48,010 bases of DNA from NCBI GenBank assembly GCA_964653285.1, contig CAZZEX010000029.1, positions 1-48,010 on the forward strand, written 5' to 3'. This DNA is from CAZZEX01 sp964653285. Lineage in GTDB: Bacteria; Chloroflexota; Anaerolineae; B4-G1. The position numbers were made by a program, and so were the translations under genes. Shown piece after piece: positions 17,601 to 26,349 of the stretch (positions are counted from its first letter, which is position 1; every line of letters begins with the position of its first letter). Below the pieces are notes generated by a model that worked only from the letters and a program-made list of their open reading frames with translations, was not told the DNA's origin and ran no database searches.

Positions 17601-18311
17601 GTGAAAGATGAACGCTCTGCATACAGAGTAATCCACAATCGGCGGCTCTATGAGCAGGTGGTCGAACAGATTAGAGACCGCGTCCTGAGTGGCGAGCTTG
17701 AGGACGGCGATCAGTTGCCCACCGAGCGCGAGTTGACCGAGCAGCTTGGCGTCAGCCGGACCGTCGTGCGGGAGGCCATGAAGGCACTGAGGCAGGAGGG
17801 GCTGGTTGAGGTGCGGCCCGGGCGCGGCACTTTTATTAGCTGTGACACTTCGCGAGCCGTAAAGCGCTTGCTTGACCTGATGATGAGAATCGATCGAGGA
17901 AGCGATTGGTCGCATGTGATCGAGATTCGGGAGATCTTGGAGCCTGAGATTGCCGCCTTGGCCGCAAGGCGCGGGACAGAGAAACAGATCATGGCCATGC
18001 GGGAGGCAGTGGCGGCGATGGATGCTGCCCTCGATGATGCTGACGCGTTTGTCACCGCTGACGACGATTTCCACTTGGCCATGGCTAAAGGTACCCAGAA
18101 TCCCCTCTTAGTTGCTTTCATAGATTCGATAGTTGATCTTCTTCACCAGCAGCGCGCACGCATCTTCTTGCTGCCCGGCGGGCCGGAGGGTGGACAATAT
18201 CATCATAAGTGCGTGCTCAATGCGATCGTTCGCCGTGATGCCGAGGCCGCCCGCGCAGCCATGTGCGCCCACTGCGAATTCGTGAGGACGGCGATGCAGA
18301 AATCTCCATAG
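17601..18311 (+). CDS. GntR-family transcriptional regulator, FadR (FCD) subfamily
   Basis: 236 residues from GTG 17601. The winged-helix DNA-binding domain spans about 14-80 (YEQVVEQIRDRVLSGELEDG, LPTERELTEQLGVSRTVVRE, GLVEVRPGRGTF). The all-helical FCD ligand domain follows (about 100-225), with D and three H positions (DDDFHLAMA, HHKCVLNAI, CAHCEFV) that in many members bind a metal and a carboxylate ligand. Relatives respond to sugar acids, lactate or keto acids, fitting this island. It is the only regulator seen in the window and has its own strong promoter. Likely targets are its own promoter and neighbouring catabolic operons. Confidence 0.93.
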   Translation: MKDERSAYRVIHNRRLYEQVVEQIRDRVLSGELEDGDQLPTERELTEQLGVSRTVVREAMKALRQEGLVEVRPGRGTFISCDTSRAVKRLLDLMMRIDRGSDWSHVIEIREILEPEIAALAARRGTEKQIMAMREAVAAMDAALDDADAFVTADDDFHLAMAKGTQNPLLVAFIDSIVDLLHQQRARIFLLPGGPEGGQYHHKCVLNAIVRRDAEAARAAMCAHCEFVRTAMQKSP

Positions 18312-18322
18312 AAAGAAGGGTT

Positions 18323-18412
18323 GTCATTCTGAGCCGAAGCGCAGCGCAGGCGAAGAATCTCGCCTTTCGCTGGGGCAGGAGATTCTTCGTCGCTTCGCTC
18401 CTCAGAATGACA
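18323..18412. repeat. Palindromic intergenic repeat, copy 1
   Basis: The outer arms TGTCATTCTGAG (18323-18334) and CTCAGAATGACA (18401-18412) are perfect complements. The inner arms GAAGAATCTC (18352-18361) and GAGATTCTTC (18379-18388) pair as well, giving a long two-part stem. A related copy is at 43771-43862. This type (TCATTCTGAG...AGATTCTTCG) is a well-known dispersed element of several environmental bacterial lineages. It separates gntR from the E1 alpha gene and may also act as a transcript end. Confidence 0.85.
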
Positions 18413-18460
18413 GGCCTCAAAACAACATTGGCAGAACACTAGTTCGTGATAAGGAGGACA

Positions 18461-19474
18461 ATGCCCCAGCCTACAATGTTCGACTCGAAACAAGAGGAAC
18501 TAAAACCAGCAGCCGCTGAACGCCAGAAGTTGCTACGCCTGTATGAGCAGATGCTCAAAATCCGTGTATTTGAAGAGCATGTCAACGAGTTGTATGTCGG
18601 CGCCAAAATGCCCGGCTTGGCTCACCTGTATATTGGTCAAGAGGCAATAGCAGTCGGCGTGTGTGAGGCTCTGCGGGGTGACGACTACATTACCAGCACC
18701 CATCGCGGTCACGGGCACTGTCTGGCCAAGGGTGCTTCAATAGCCCTCATGTTTGCTGAACTGCTGGGAAAAGAAGCCGGCTACTGCCGAGGCAAAGGTG
18801 GCTCCATGCATATCGCCGATCCGGACATAGGCAATCTGGGCGCCAGCGCTATCGTCGGGGGTGGCGCTGGCATCGCCACTGGGGCAGCCATGTCGGCCAA
18901 GATGCGCGGCACAGGTCAGGTGGCGGTATGTTTCTTTGGTGAGGGCGCCTTAGGTCAGGGGTTGCTGTACGAAGTCATGAACATGGCATCGTTGTGGAAG
19001 CTTCCGGTGCTATATGTCTGTGAGAACAATTTATACAACGAATATACCCACTATTCTGAGACAACGGCTGGCGACCTGAAAGCCAGGCCCATGGCCTTCG
19101 GTATCTACGCCGAGGAAGTGGACGGCCAGGATGTATGTGCTGTCCGTGCCACCGCATTACGCTTGGTGAGGCGGGCGCGGCGAGGAGAGGGGCCGGCTTT
19201 CTTGATCTGCCATACTTATCGCTTTCGTGGCCACCACGTGGGTGATATCGACCGGTCTTTCTATCGCTCTGAGGAAGAGGAACAGGTATGGACAACCGAA
19301 CGCGATCCCCTGAAACTGCTGGCTCAGCGGCTTATTGACCAGCAGATGGCCGATGCCAGTGTCTTCAAGCAGGTAGAGAAAGAGGTGCGCGCTGAAGTCG
19401 AAGCAGGGGTCGAGTTTGCTCTCAACGCGCCTTATCCGGACCCAAGCGAGGTGGACCAGCATGTCTATGTATAA
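18461..19474 (+). CDS. 2-oxoacid (pyruvate/acetoin-type) dehydrogenase E1 alpha subunit
   Basis: 337 residues from ATG 18461, behind aaggagg at 18451-18457; the GTG at 18446 lies before that site. The ThDP-binding region GEG (160-162) to NN (189-190) corresponds to the GDG...N motif, with E in place of D. HRGHGH (81-86) and TYRFRGHHVGD match the phosphorylation-loop areas. The acetoin dehydrogenase alpha group is the closest in style. Its stop overlaps the start of the beta subunit by 14 bases. No E2 or E3 gene follows; the next genes are an ABC importer. Confidence 0.92.
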   Translation: MPQPTMFDSKQEELKPAAAERQKLLRLYEQMLKIRVFEEHVNELYVGAKMPGLAHLYIGQEAIAVGVCEALRGDDYITSTHRGHGHCLAKGASIALMFAELLGKEAGYCRGKGGSMHIADPDIGNLGASAIVGGGAGIATGAAMSAKMRGTGQVAVCFFGEGALGQGLLYEVMNMASLWKLPVLYVCENNLYNEYTHYSETTAGDLKARPMAFGIYAEEVDGQDVCAVRATALRLVRRARRGEGPAFLICHTYRFRGHHVGDIDRSFYRSEEEEQVWTTERDPLKLLAQRLIDQQMADASVFKQVEKEVRAEVEAGVEFALNAPYPDPSEVDQHVYV

Positions 19475-20486
19475 TGAAGGGTCAGGTCAAGGCTCGAGCC
19501 AAGATCTCCGACAGATCACCTTCGGCCAGGCCATTCGCGAAGCATTTGCTGAAGAAATGCGCCGTGACCCGCGCGTGTTCATCATCGGCGAGGATGTGGC
19601 CGAAGCCGGGACGCCGTTCAAAGTCCTCTCCGGGCTGGTGGACGAGTTTGGACCCGGGCGCGTGATCGATTCGCCTATCTCTGAGGCGGGTATTACGGGC
19701 ATAGCAGTGGGCGCAGCTATGACTGGGATGCGCCCAGTGGTGGACATCATGTTTGGCGATTTCATCACGCTGACGATGGACCAAATGGCAAATCAGGCAG
19801 CCAAGGCTCACTACATGTCAGGAGGGAAGCTTAAGGTTCCGATGGTCATGCGCACCACCCTGGGTGCTACTCGTCGCTCCGCCGCTCAGCATAGTCAGAG
19901 CCTGCACGTGTGGTTCAGCCACGTGCCCGGTCTCAAGGTAGTGGTGCCTTCCACTCCCTATGATGCCAAGGGGCTGCTGAAGGCCGCTATACGTGATGAC
20001 AACCCGGTGGTTTTCTTCGAAGATAAGATGATGTACCAGGTCAGCGGCTCGGTACCTGAGGGGGAGTACATCATTCCCCTTGGCGTTGCTGATATTAAAC
20101 GCACAGGCACGGACATTACGATAGTAGCGACAAGCAGTATGGTATACGTTGCGCTTCGTGCAGCGGAGATGCTGGAGGAAGTGAGCATTAACGCTGAGGT
20201 CATTGACCTACGTACTACCTTCCCACTCGATATACAAACCCTGATCGAATCTGCCAAGAAAACTAGCCGCGCCATCGTTGTCGACGAAGGCTACGAGCGC
20301 TACGGCGTCACAGCCGAGATTGCTTCGATTATCGCCGACGGTGCCTTTTACTATCTCGACAAGCCGGTCAAGCGTATAGGCGCCAGGGATGTTCCTGTAC
20401 CTTTCTCGCCGGTGCTAGAAGACATGACCGTGCCCACTCCTGAACTTGTGGCTGAGATGGCGAAGACACTGTGTGGGCAACTCTGA
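19461..20486 (+). CDS. 2-oxoacid (pyruvate/acetoin-type) dehydrogenase E1 beta subunit
   Basis: 341 residues from ATG 19461, inside the last codons of the alpha gene; ATG 19467 is an alternative. The features FGQAIREAFAEEM, IGEDVAEAGTPFK (the conserved ThDP-activating glutamate), DSPISEAG, and the C-terminal domain IDLRTTFPLDIQTLIESAKK are those of the transketolase-like beta chain. Overlap with the alpha gene points to a stoichiometric alpha2-beta2 E1. Without E2/E3 in the window, it either borrows a lipoyl protein encoded elsewhere or performs a non-lipoyl ThDP reaction (inference). Confidence 0.93.
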   Translation: MSMYNEGSGQGSSQDLRQITFGQAIREAFAEEMRRDPRVFIIGEDVAEAGTPFKVLSGLVDEFGPGRVIDSPISEAGITGIAVGAAMTGMRPVVDIMFGDFITLTMDQMANQAAKAHYMSGGKLKVPMVMRTTLGATRRSAAQHSQSLHVWFSHVPGLKVVVPSTPYDAKGLLKAAIRDDNPVVFFEDKMMYQVSGSVPEGEYIIPLGVADIKRTGTDITIVATSSMVYVALRAAEMLEEVSINAEVIDLRTTFPLDIQTLIESAKKTSRAIVVDEGYERYGVTAEIASIIADGAFYYLDKPVKRIGARDVPVPFSPVLEDMTVPTPELVAEMAKTLCGQL

Positions 20487-20525
20487 AGGACGAGATAGTC
20501 CAATAGGAGCAAACGCGCAAGTTGG

Positions 20526-20700
20526 ATGGGCCAGCCTCGCGGCCCTCGTCAGCGAGGACGGGGCAGTGCCCCGAATCTATACAAAGGAGGTGCAGAAGAT
20601 CGGATACTAGACTTAATCACACCGCTTTAACCCATTGTCAACCAAATGGGCTTGCCCTGCGGCCTCCGTTAGCGAGGCCGGGGCGCTGCCCCGAATCTAT
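20526..20700. repeat. Two direct copies of a structured ~55-bp element, 120 bp apart
   Basis: Bases 20526-20580 and 20646-20700 align without gaps at about 45 of 55 positions. Each contains GGGGC-NNN-GCCCC and a second small stem (CCTCGC/GCGAGG in copy 1, GCCTC/GAGGC in copy 2) with compensating changes, then the identical CCGAATCTAT. Each is followed by a Shine-Dalgarno-like aaggagg, but only the second has a gene behind it. This may be a duplicated leader or a dispersed hairpin repeat in the gap between the E1 beta gene and the substrate-binding protein. Confidence 0.7.
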
Positions 20701-20711
20701 GTACATATACA
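20700..20711 (+). promoter_or_regulatory. Candidate operator motif upstream of the substrate-binding protein gene
   Basis: TGTACATATACA has TGTA/TACA inverted arms. Eleven of 12 bases recur at 33967-33978 (TATACATATACA), just before the mutarotase gene, and the TGTACA core resembles the palindrome at the gntR promoter. It may be a binding site for the GntR regulator; the support is pattern similarity only. Confidence 0.3.
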
Positions 20712-20734
20712 AAACCATAAGGAGGACAAGTAAA

Positions 20735-22186
20735 ATGTCCCGCTCAGGTAAACTATGGACCATCATGACGGTGCTGCTGCTGGTGGTCACCCTGGTGGCT
20801 GCTGGCTGTGGGCCGAAGGCCACACCCACCGAGGCCCCACCAGCCGAACCGACGGAGGAGCCTGCCACTGAAGAGCCAACTGCAGTCCCAGAGCCCACTG
20901 CAGTCCCAGAGCCCACGGAGGCTCCAGAGCCAGAGGAGGAACAGGTCACCCTTCGTTTTAGCTTCGGTGGAGGACCTGCTCTTGAGGCGCTGCAGGTGAT
21001 AGCTGAGAAGTATCACGAAGAGAACCCCAACATTGAGGTTGTTTTCGATTTGAATCCTGATGATATGAATTGGCAGAAGGTGGCTCCCACGACTACGTTC
21101 GCTGCCCCGGATGGGCCGGACCTTTCGTGGTGGTGGTGTGCCAACATGGCGCAGTTCCCCGACATGATCGATGCTGGCATGCTCACGCCGTTGGATGACC
21201 TGTACGAGAGGGAGGGTTGGTATGACGCCTTCCCCCAAAGCGTCAACGACTATTACTCCACCGGTGGGCACATATACGCTGTCAGCAACGATCTGGTTTG
21301 GACCCCCTTCGTTTACTACAATAAAGATATCTTCGCGGAAGTGGGGATTGAACTACCCACGACCTGGGACGAATTGTACGATATTTCGGACAAGTTGCGG
21401 GCCGCAGGGTATCAGCCTCTGACCTTGGTGTACGAGATGTCTGTACGCAGTCACCTGCCTGATGCCCTGATGTTCGCCTCCTGGACCGAAGAGGAGTATG
21501 AGGCGTTCCTCGTCAACTGGATGCCAGAGGCCCCGGAATGGTCACTCGAGTACAAATGGACCGACCCGAACGGGGTGCGCATCTACCAGACCATCAATGA
21601 CATGGCCGACAAGGGAGTGTTCATAGATGGATTTGCCGGTCTCACCGACTATGCTGAGGCCAAGTCGCTCTTCGTCTCGGGCAAGGCGGCCATGTATCAG
21701 GACGGCAGTTGGGCAGGTGGTGTTGGCGTGCTGGAGGAAGAGGTTGATTTTGACTTTGGTTACTTCTACTACCCACCGCTGAACACTGAAGAGCCTAGGT
21801 TTGGCCAGGTGGGGTCCTACATCGCCAACTGTTTCATCATCTTCCAGGGTCGCGACGAGGACAAGAGCGAATATGCCAAGGACTTCGTGGCGTACATAGA
21901 ACGACCAGAGAACATGCTGATCTACATATCAGAGGGAGGGAATCCGACAGCCCGGACTGACTTGCCGGCCGATGAAGTTGCGGAGATCCTCGGTCCTGTG
22001 ACGGCCCAAATGGGACAGGATATCGCCGAGGCGGGGACGATGAGTCTGTACGAAGGCGTGTGTCCTCCAGAATTGCTGGCCTCCCTGAAGGAGTCCATTG
22101 ATCTAATGCTCACCACAGGACTCTCTCCAGAAGAGGCTGCCGCTATGCAGCAAGAGGCGACCGAAGCGTATCGGGCAGGGGAATAG
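20735..22186 (+). CDS. Sugar ABC transporter substrate-binding lipoprotein
   Basis: 483 residues from ATG 20735, with aaggagg 10 bases upstream; the open frame extends 71 codons back through the repeat region but that part is not gene-like. A lipoprotein signal (hydrophobic 8-22, lipobox VAAGC with C25) is followed by a Pro/Glu/Thr-rich linker (about 28-68) containing repeated TAVPEP units. The extracellular solute-binding family 1 fold comes next (LRFSFGGGPALEALQVIAEK, then YYNKDIFAEVGIELPTTWDE). It should capture a mono- or oligosaccharide outside the membrane and deliver it to the two permeases downstream. Confidence 0.93.
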   Translation: MSRSGKLWTIMTVLLLVVTLVAAGCGPKATPTEAPPAEPTEEPATEEPTAVPEPTAVPEPTEAPEPEEEQVTLRFSFGGGPALEALQVIAEKYHEENPNIEVVFDLNPDDMNWQKVAPTTTFAAPDGPDLSWWWCANMAQFPDMIDAGMLTPLDDLYEREGWYDAFPQSVNDYYSTGGHIYAVSNDLVWTPFVYYNKDIFAEVGIELPTTWDELYDISDKLRAAGYQPLTLVYEMSVRSHLPDALMFASWTEEEYEAFLVNWMPEAPEWSLEYKWTDPNGVRIYQTINDMADKGVFIDGFAGLTDYAEAKSLFVSGKAAMYQDGSWAGGVGVLEEEVDFDFGYFYYPPLNTEEPRFGQVGSYIANCFIIFQGRDEDKSEYAKDFVAYIERPENMLIYISEGGNPTARTDLPADEVAEILGPVTAQMGQDIAEAGTMSLYEGVCPPELLASLKESIDLMLTTGLSPEEAAAMQQEATEAYRAGE

Positions 22187-22301
22187 TTGCTTCTGGTCAT
22201 ATGAGGGGCCATGTGCCAACGTGCAGGGCAAGAAGGGGAGGGGTGCTTTGTGTTGCGCCCCTCCCCTGTGTCCTGAATCTGAGTGTGGCAAGGAGTAGTA
22301 A

Positions 22302-23258
22302 ATGGATGCAACCACAGGTGTCCGAGAGGAGGTTCCCGTGCGCCAGGGAGCGGGCGGCCCAAGTCTTGGCCGGCGCGTGAGCAAGTGGTGGGGCAGGAAT
22401 GGGATATGGTATCTCTTCCTCGCCCCCTCTGTAATACTCCTCCTCACATTTATGGCCTATCCTTTGGTTAATTCACTCGTGTTGAGCCTTTATAAGTGGA
22501 ACGGGCTTGCCCCGCGTAAGTTTGTTGGATTGAAGAACTTTGAGCGTCTGGTAGGTGACCGCTTCTTCTGGGGTGCTACCTGGCACACGCTCGCTTTTGC
22601 CTTCTTTGTAACGCTGGGCACAGTCGGTATCGGGTTTCTCCTGGCGTTTGCTATCTCGCGTCGAGTTCCGGGCTGGCGAGTGTTCCGGGTGGGTTATTAC
22701 CTTCCTGTGATGCTATCCCTGGTGGTTGTCGGTGCGCTGTGGGCTCGCATCTACGAGTACAACTGGGGTCTCCTTAACACGTTTCTTCGCGCAATCGGAT
22801 TGGACGCCCTGGCTTTGCCGTGGCTGGCCGACATAAGATATGCCCTGGGGGCAGTTATCATCGTGCCTATCTGGCAGTATGCAGGTTTCCCAATGATTAT
22901 CATATTGGCAGCCATCGAAGGTATTCCCCAGGACTTGCACGACGCGGCTACCATAGACGGTGTGAACGAGTGGCAACGGGCCTGGTACCTGATAGTGCCT
23001 CTGATCCGACCCGTGGTCATCTCGATCAGCATGCTGCAGGTGATTTCCTCCCTCAAAGTCTTCGATTTGGTATGGGTGATGACCAAGGGAGACCCCGGCA
23101 ACAGCTCTGCAGTGTTGGGGACATTCCTTTATCGGCAGGGTTTCGAGATGCAGAAGTTTGGCTACGCCTCGGCCGTAGCAGTAATGATGTTCGCGATTGT
23201 TTTTACGATAACCTATCTTTACCAGCGAATGGTGAAGATCGAGGCGGTAGAATTCTGA
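22302..23258 (+). CDS. Sugar ABC transporter permease, MalF/UgpA type
   Basis: 318 residues with about six membrane segments; the first is near residues 36-60 (IWYLFLAPSVILLLTFMAYP). The cytoplasmic EAA loop (HDAATIDGVNEWQRAWYLIV) that docks the ATPase is near residue 212. The cytoplasmic N-terminus is about 30 residues long. It lies between the binding protein and the second permease; together these form a CUT1-type carbohydrate importer. No ATP-binding subunit is encoded here, so a shared MsmX/UgpC-like ATPase from elsewhere is expected. Confidence 0.94.
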   Translation: MDATTGVREEVPVRQGAGGPSLGRRVSKWWGRNGIWYLFLAPSVILLLTFMAYPLVNSLVLSLYKWNGLAPRKFVGLKNFERLVGDRFFWGATWHTLAFAFFVTLGTVGIGFLLAFAISRRVPGWRVFRVGYYLPVMLSLVVVGALWARIYEYNWGLLNTFLRAIGLDALALPWLADIRYALGAVIIVPIWQYAGFPMIIILAAIEGIPQDLHDAATIDGVNEWQRAWYLIVPLIRPVVISISMLQVISSLKVFDLVWVMTKGDPGNSSAVLGTFLYRQGFEMQKFGYASAVAVMMFAIVFTITYLYQRMVKIEAVEF

Positions 23259-23280
23259 AAACCTACAAGGGAGCCAGGAT

Positions 23281-24159
23281 ATGACGAACGTGGGGGGGGA
23301 TTCTCAGTTGGCGACGGTAGGTGGGCGAGTGTTGAAGATTGTCATGATAGTCGTGCTTGTCGCGTGGTTGTTGGTGGAAGTGTATCCCGTCGTTTTCCTC
23401 TTCTTCACCTCGCTCAAGACCGATGCAGAGATTCTGAAGGAGCCATTTTCGATCCCTCGCCGTCCGAATCTTGTGAATTACTTTTATGTGTGGTTCGGTG
23501 GGCGCGCCGGCCAGCCGTTTGTCATATTCGTTCGCAACAGTTTTATGGTGACGAGCGGCACGCTTCTGTTGCTCCTGGCGGTCGCCTCGCTGGCCGGCTA
23601 TGCCCTGGCCCGTGGCCATTTCCCGGGGAGCGCGGTGGTCCAGGAGGCCTTTCTCCTAAGCTTGGCTGTTCCTGCCCACGTCTTGCTGATCCCTGTGTTC
23701 TTTCTGATGCAGGCATTTGGACTTAGCAATAACTTGTCTGGCATGATTCTGATGTACACAACCATGGGATTGCCTTTTACAGTTCTGTTGACGCGCGCAT
23801 ACTTCCTGAGCTTTCCCGTTGAACTGGAGGAAGCGGCGTTGATTGACGGGTGTTCTCGACTGGGAACTTTCTGGCGCGTCGTGGTCCCTGTTTCGCGTAA
23901 CGCAATGATGAGCATGGCCATCGTGAACGTCAGTTGGGTATGGAGCGAGTTGTTCTTTGCGCTCGTTCTGCTCAACCGGATGGAAGCCCGGACATTGCCT
24001 TTGGCTGTCCTTGCCTACCAGCCCCAAATGATGACGGGCGATGTAATCCTCGGCCCACAGTTTGCGGTCATGGCCATCACTGTCATGCCCTTGGTTGTCT
24101 TCTACTTCCTCTTCCAGCGGCAGATCACAAAAGGTATGACGATGGGTGCCTTCCGCTGA
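23281..24159 (+). CDS. Sugar ABC transporter permease, MalG/UgpE type
   Basis: 292 residues and about six membrane segments. The EAA loop is EEAALIDGCSRLGTFWRVVV (near residue 185), followed by the characteristic SWVWSELFFALVLL segment. It pairs with the MalF-type permease 22 bases upstream. The C-terminus GMTMGAFR is close to the family's usual KG(L/M)T.GAVKG ending. The putative glycosidase gene starts about 60 bases later, so imported saccharides may be processed directly in the cytoplasm. Confidence 0.94.
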   Translation: MTNVGGDSQLATVGGRVLKIVMIVVLVAWLLVEVYPVVFLFFTSLKTDAEILKEPFSIPRRPNLVNYFYVWFGGRAGQPFVIFVRNSFMVTSGTLLLLLAVASLAGYALARGHFPGSAVVQEAFLLSLAVPAHVLLIPVFFLMQAFGLSNNLSGMILMYTTMGLPFTVLLTRAYFLSFPVELEEAALIDGCSRLGTFWRVVVPVSRNAMMSMAIVNVSWVWSELFFALVLLNRMEARTLPLAVLAYQPQMMTGDVILGPQFAVMAITVMPLVVFYFLFQRQITKGMTMGAFR

Positions 24160-24221
24160 TGGCCTTGGACCTTCGACTTACCGCTCGAGGCCCATGCCCA
24201 CCAATATGTCTAGGAGTAGCT

Positions 24222-26267
24222 ATGAATTGGTTTGGTCAGACATTTCGCAAGGTTCACATCTTGTACGTCTCACCGCAATGGGCGAAGGAGCGAGGTCAGG
24301 CCTTCAATGCCAGCCAATGCGCGGAGTCGCTAGCCGAAGCCGGGGCAGACTGTGTCGAACTCTACACCAAGGATCATCACGGCATCTGTTACTTTCCTTG
24401 TTCCCTGGGGTTGTCCTACCCCCGGGATGTCCTGGGAGAACTGTTGCCGGAATTACGGAGGCGGGACATCCGGCTGATGGCCTACGTCAGTGTGGGTTTC
24501 GACAATTATGCGCTTGGCATACACCCTGAGTGGCGAGCGGTGAACTCCCTTGGTGATCCCTGCAAGATTGGGCCCTTTTACATGGCCTGCTGGAGTTCAC
24601 CTTACATGGATTTTGTTCTCCAGCAGATTCGGGAACTCGCTGAGGGCTACGCAGTAGATGGGTACTGGTTAGATATCATGCCCCTGGCGAGGCAAGTCTC
24701 CCAGGCTATGTGGATGACCAATGACTTGCCAATCCCATGCTACTGCCTGAGTTGCCAGCAGGCATACGGAGAAGAGACGGGTGAGCGGCTGCCCTTGCAT
24801 CCTTCACAAGGCCAACAGGAACAGATATATCAGTTCCTGCTTAGCAAGGGAGAGGACTTTGTGAGCAGGGCTATGGAGGTGATCCGCGAGTACCGACTGG
24901 ATGCGGTGGTGACGTATAACGGGGATGGCGCCCCGGGAGATCCCGTGGAGTTGGGCGATCTCATCTCCATCGAAGGTCACGCCCCATTGTACACGCGACA
25001 AAGCTTTATCGCTCGTTGGGGCAAGGCATCGGGCAGACCCTTCGAGATTCTAACGGCCGGTGGCCTCCCCCGCCACGAAGAGGGTGGCGGGTGGAACAGC
25101 TTTGACCAAAAACCGCCCATGCTTATGCAACTGGAGAGCGCCGTGGCCGTGGCTCACGGAGGAAGCGCTGTCTTTGGCGTGACGCCCTATGCCAACGGTT
25201 CCATCGACCCGGATCAGTTCGCCGGGCTTGCCAAGGTTTTCCGCCCGATTCGCGATCAGGAACCCTGGCTGCGTGAGCCTGAGGGTGTCAGCGACATCGG
25301 CCTGGCTCTGGTCACTAAGCCGCGCACCGCCTCGTCGCTGTGGTACCACATGACGGACGGTGCTGAGTCGATCCACGAGGCTTTGCTGGACGGACACTAT
25401 CAGTATGACATCCTGCCAACGCTCGATCATCTGGATCGCTACCAGGTAGTAATCCTGGCTGACCAGGCGGCATTATCCGACGCTGAACTGGATCGCGTTC
25501 GAGCGTATGTCAAACGAGGGGGACGACTACTGGCATCCGGGACCACTAGTCTGTTCGATGAGGCCGGCTGCCGCCGTTCTGATTTCGGCCTGGCCGATGT
25601 CTTCGGCGTGTCTTTGGGCCACGACCCTGCCCTGCCTTTCACCTACATCAGGTTACGCCGTGGCCCGTTGGCCGACCGGGTGACTTCGTTGCCAATCTTT
25701 TCCGACCAGGCGCCACTGGAAGTGAGTCTCAGCGGAGCGTCTGCGTTAGCCGACTTGGTGTACCCAGAAGCGACCCGCACCGATGCCACAACCATGCTGT
25801 GGGGCGAACCCGGGCCTGACGAGAGCCAAGTTCACCCGGGGTTGTGTCAGCACCAATACGGAGAAGGCATGTGCTGGTATGCGGCCTGGCCCCTGCGGTC
25901 CCGGAAACTGACAAATGCGTGGATCAAGCAACTGATTGTTACCCTGGTGGGGGATATGGTTGCCAACCCTGTCCTCAAGACGTCGGCCCCAGCCGGTGTT
26001 GAGGTCGTTCTCAACCGCCAGGCCGGTCGGCACGTTGTGCACCTCGTCAACACTCATACCGGAACCCCCGATCGGTTGTCGTCGCCAGATCAGCCACTCA
26101 GCCTGACTGACTTGGAGGTTCAATTGAGTCTTTCACGCCTGGGGATCACCAAGGTGCAACGAGTGTATGCGCCCCCAGATGTACCCTTGCCGTACCAGGA
26201 GACGGATGGTTGGCTGACCATTACCGTACCGCCCGTGCGTGTTCACGTAGTTCTGGTTGTCGAATGA
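24222..26267 (+). CDS. Putative glycoside hydrolase (GHL6-like) with trimerisation-type domain
   Basis: 681 residues from ATG 24222, behind taggag at 24211-24216; the frame opens upstream inside the permease gene but that part is out of context. The N-terminal barrel (about 1-330) resembles the hypothetical glycosyl hydrolase 6 family, related to alpha-L-fucosidase-like GHs (HILYVSPQWAKERG, VELYTKDHHGICYFP, VDGYWLDIM). The middle part (about 360-560: YDILPTLDHLDRYQVVILAD, VKRGGRLLASG) looks like the glutamine-amidotransferase-fold trimerisation domain of GH42 beta-galactosidases, and a beta domain ends the protein. No signal peptide, hence cytoplasmic. A diverged paralogue is at 30552. Substrate and catalytic residues are unknown. 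Confidence 0.75.
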   Translation: MNWFGQTFRKVHILYVSPQWAKERGQAFNASQCAESLAEAGADCVELYTKDHHGICYFPCSLGLSYPRDVLGELLPELRRRDIRLMAYVSVGFDNYALGIHPEWRAVNSLGDPCKIGPFYMACWSSPYMDFVLQQIRELAEGYAVDGYWLDIMPLARQVSQAMWMTNDLPIPCYCLSCQQAYGEETGERLPLHPSQGQQEQIYQFLLSKGEDFVSRAMEVIREYRLDAVVTYNGDGAPGDPVELGDLISIEGHAPLYTRQSFIARWGKASGRPFEILTAGGLPRHEEGGGWNSFDQKPPMLMQLESAVAVAHGGSAVFGVTPYANGSIDPDQFAGLAKVFRPIRDQEPWLREPEGVSDIGLALVTKPRTASSLWYHMTDGAESIHEALLDGHYQYDILPTLDHLDRYQVVILADQAALSDAELDRVRAYVKRGGRLLASGTTSLFDEAGCRRSDFGLADVFGVSLGHDPALPFTYIRLRRGPLADRVTSLPIFSDQAPLEVSLSGASALADLVYPEATRTDATTMLWGEPGPDESQVHPGLCQHQYGEGMCWYAAWPLRSRKLTNAWIKQLIVTLVGDMVANPVLKTSAPAGVEVVLNRQAGRHVVHLVNTHTGTPDRLSSPDQPLSLTDLEVQLSLSRLGITKVQRVYAPPDVPLPYQETDGWLTITVPPVRVHVVLVVE

Positions 26268-26349
26268 TCGAGGAGATCACAATTGACAAGCCAGTGCACG
26301 GTACTTTACCTTCGCGAAGTGTTCCTTGAGGATTTGATTACGGTGAGAA

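Noticed and set aside
18323..18412. CRISPR or attachment site
   Set aside because: The repeat is a single palindrome with one distant relative, not an array with spacers, and no integrase or cas gene was seen.
20522..20734. N-terminal extension of the substrate-binding protein frame
   Set aside because: The extra 71 codons run through the hairpin repeats; the lipoprotein signal and ribosome site place the start at 20735.
23934..24221. N-terminal extension of the GHL6-like frame into the permease gene
   Set aside because: It overlaps the permease in another frame; the real start at 24222 has its own ribosome site and matches the paralogue's start.
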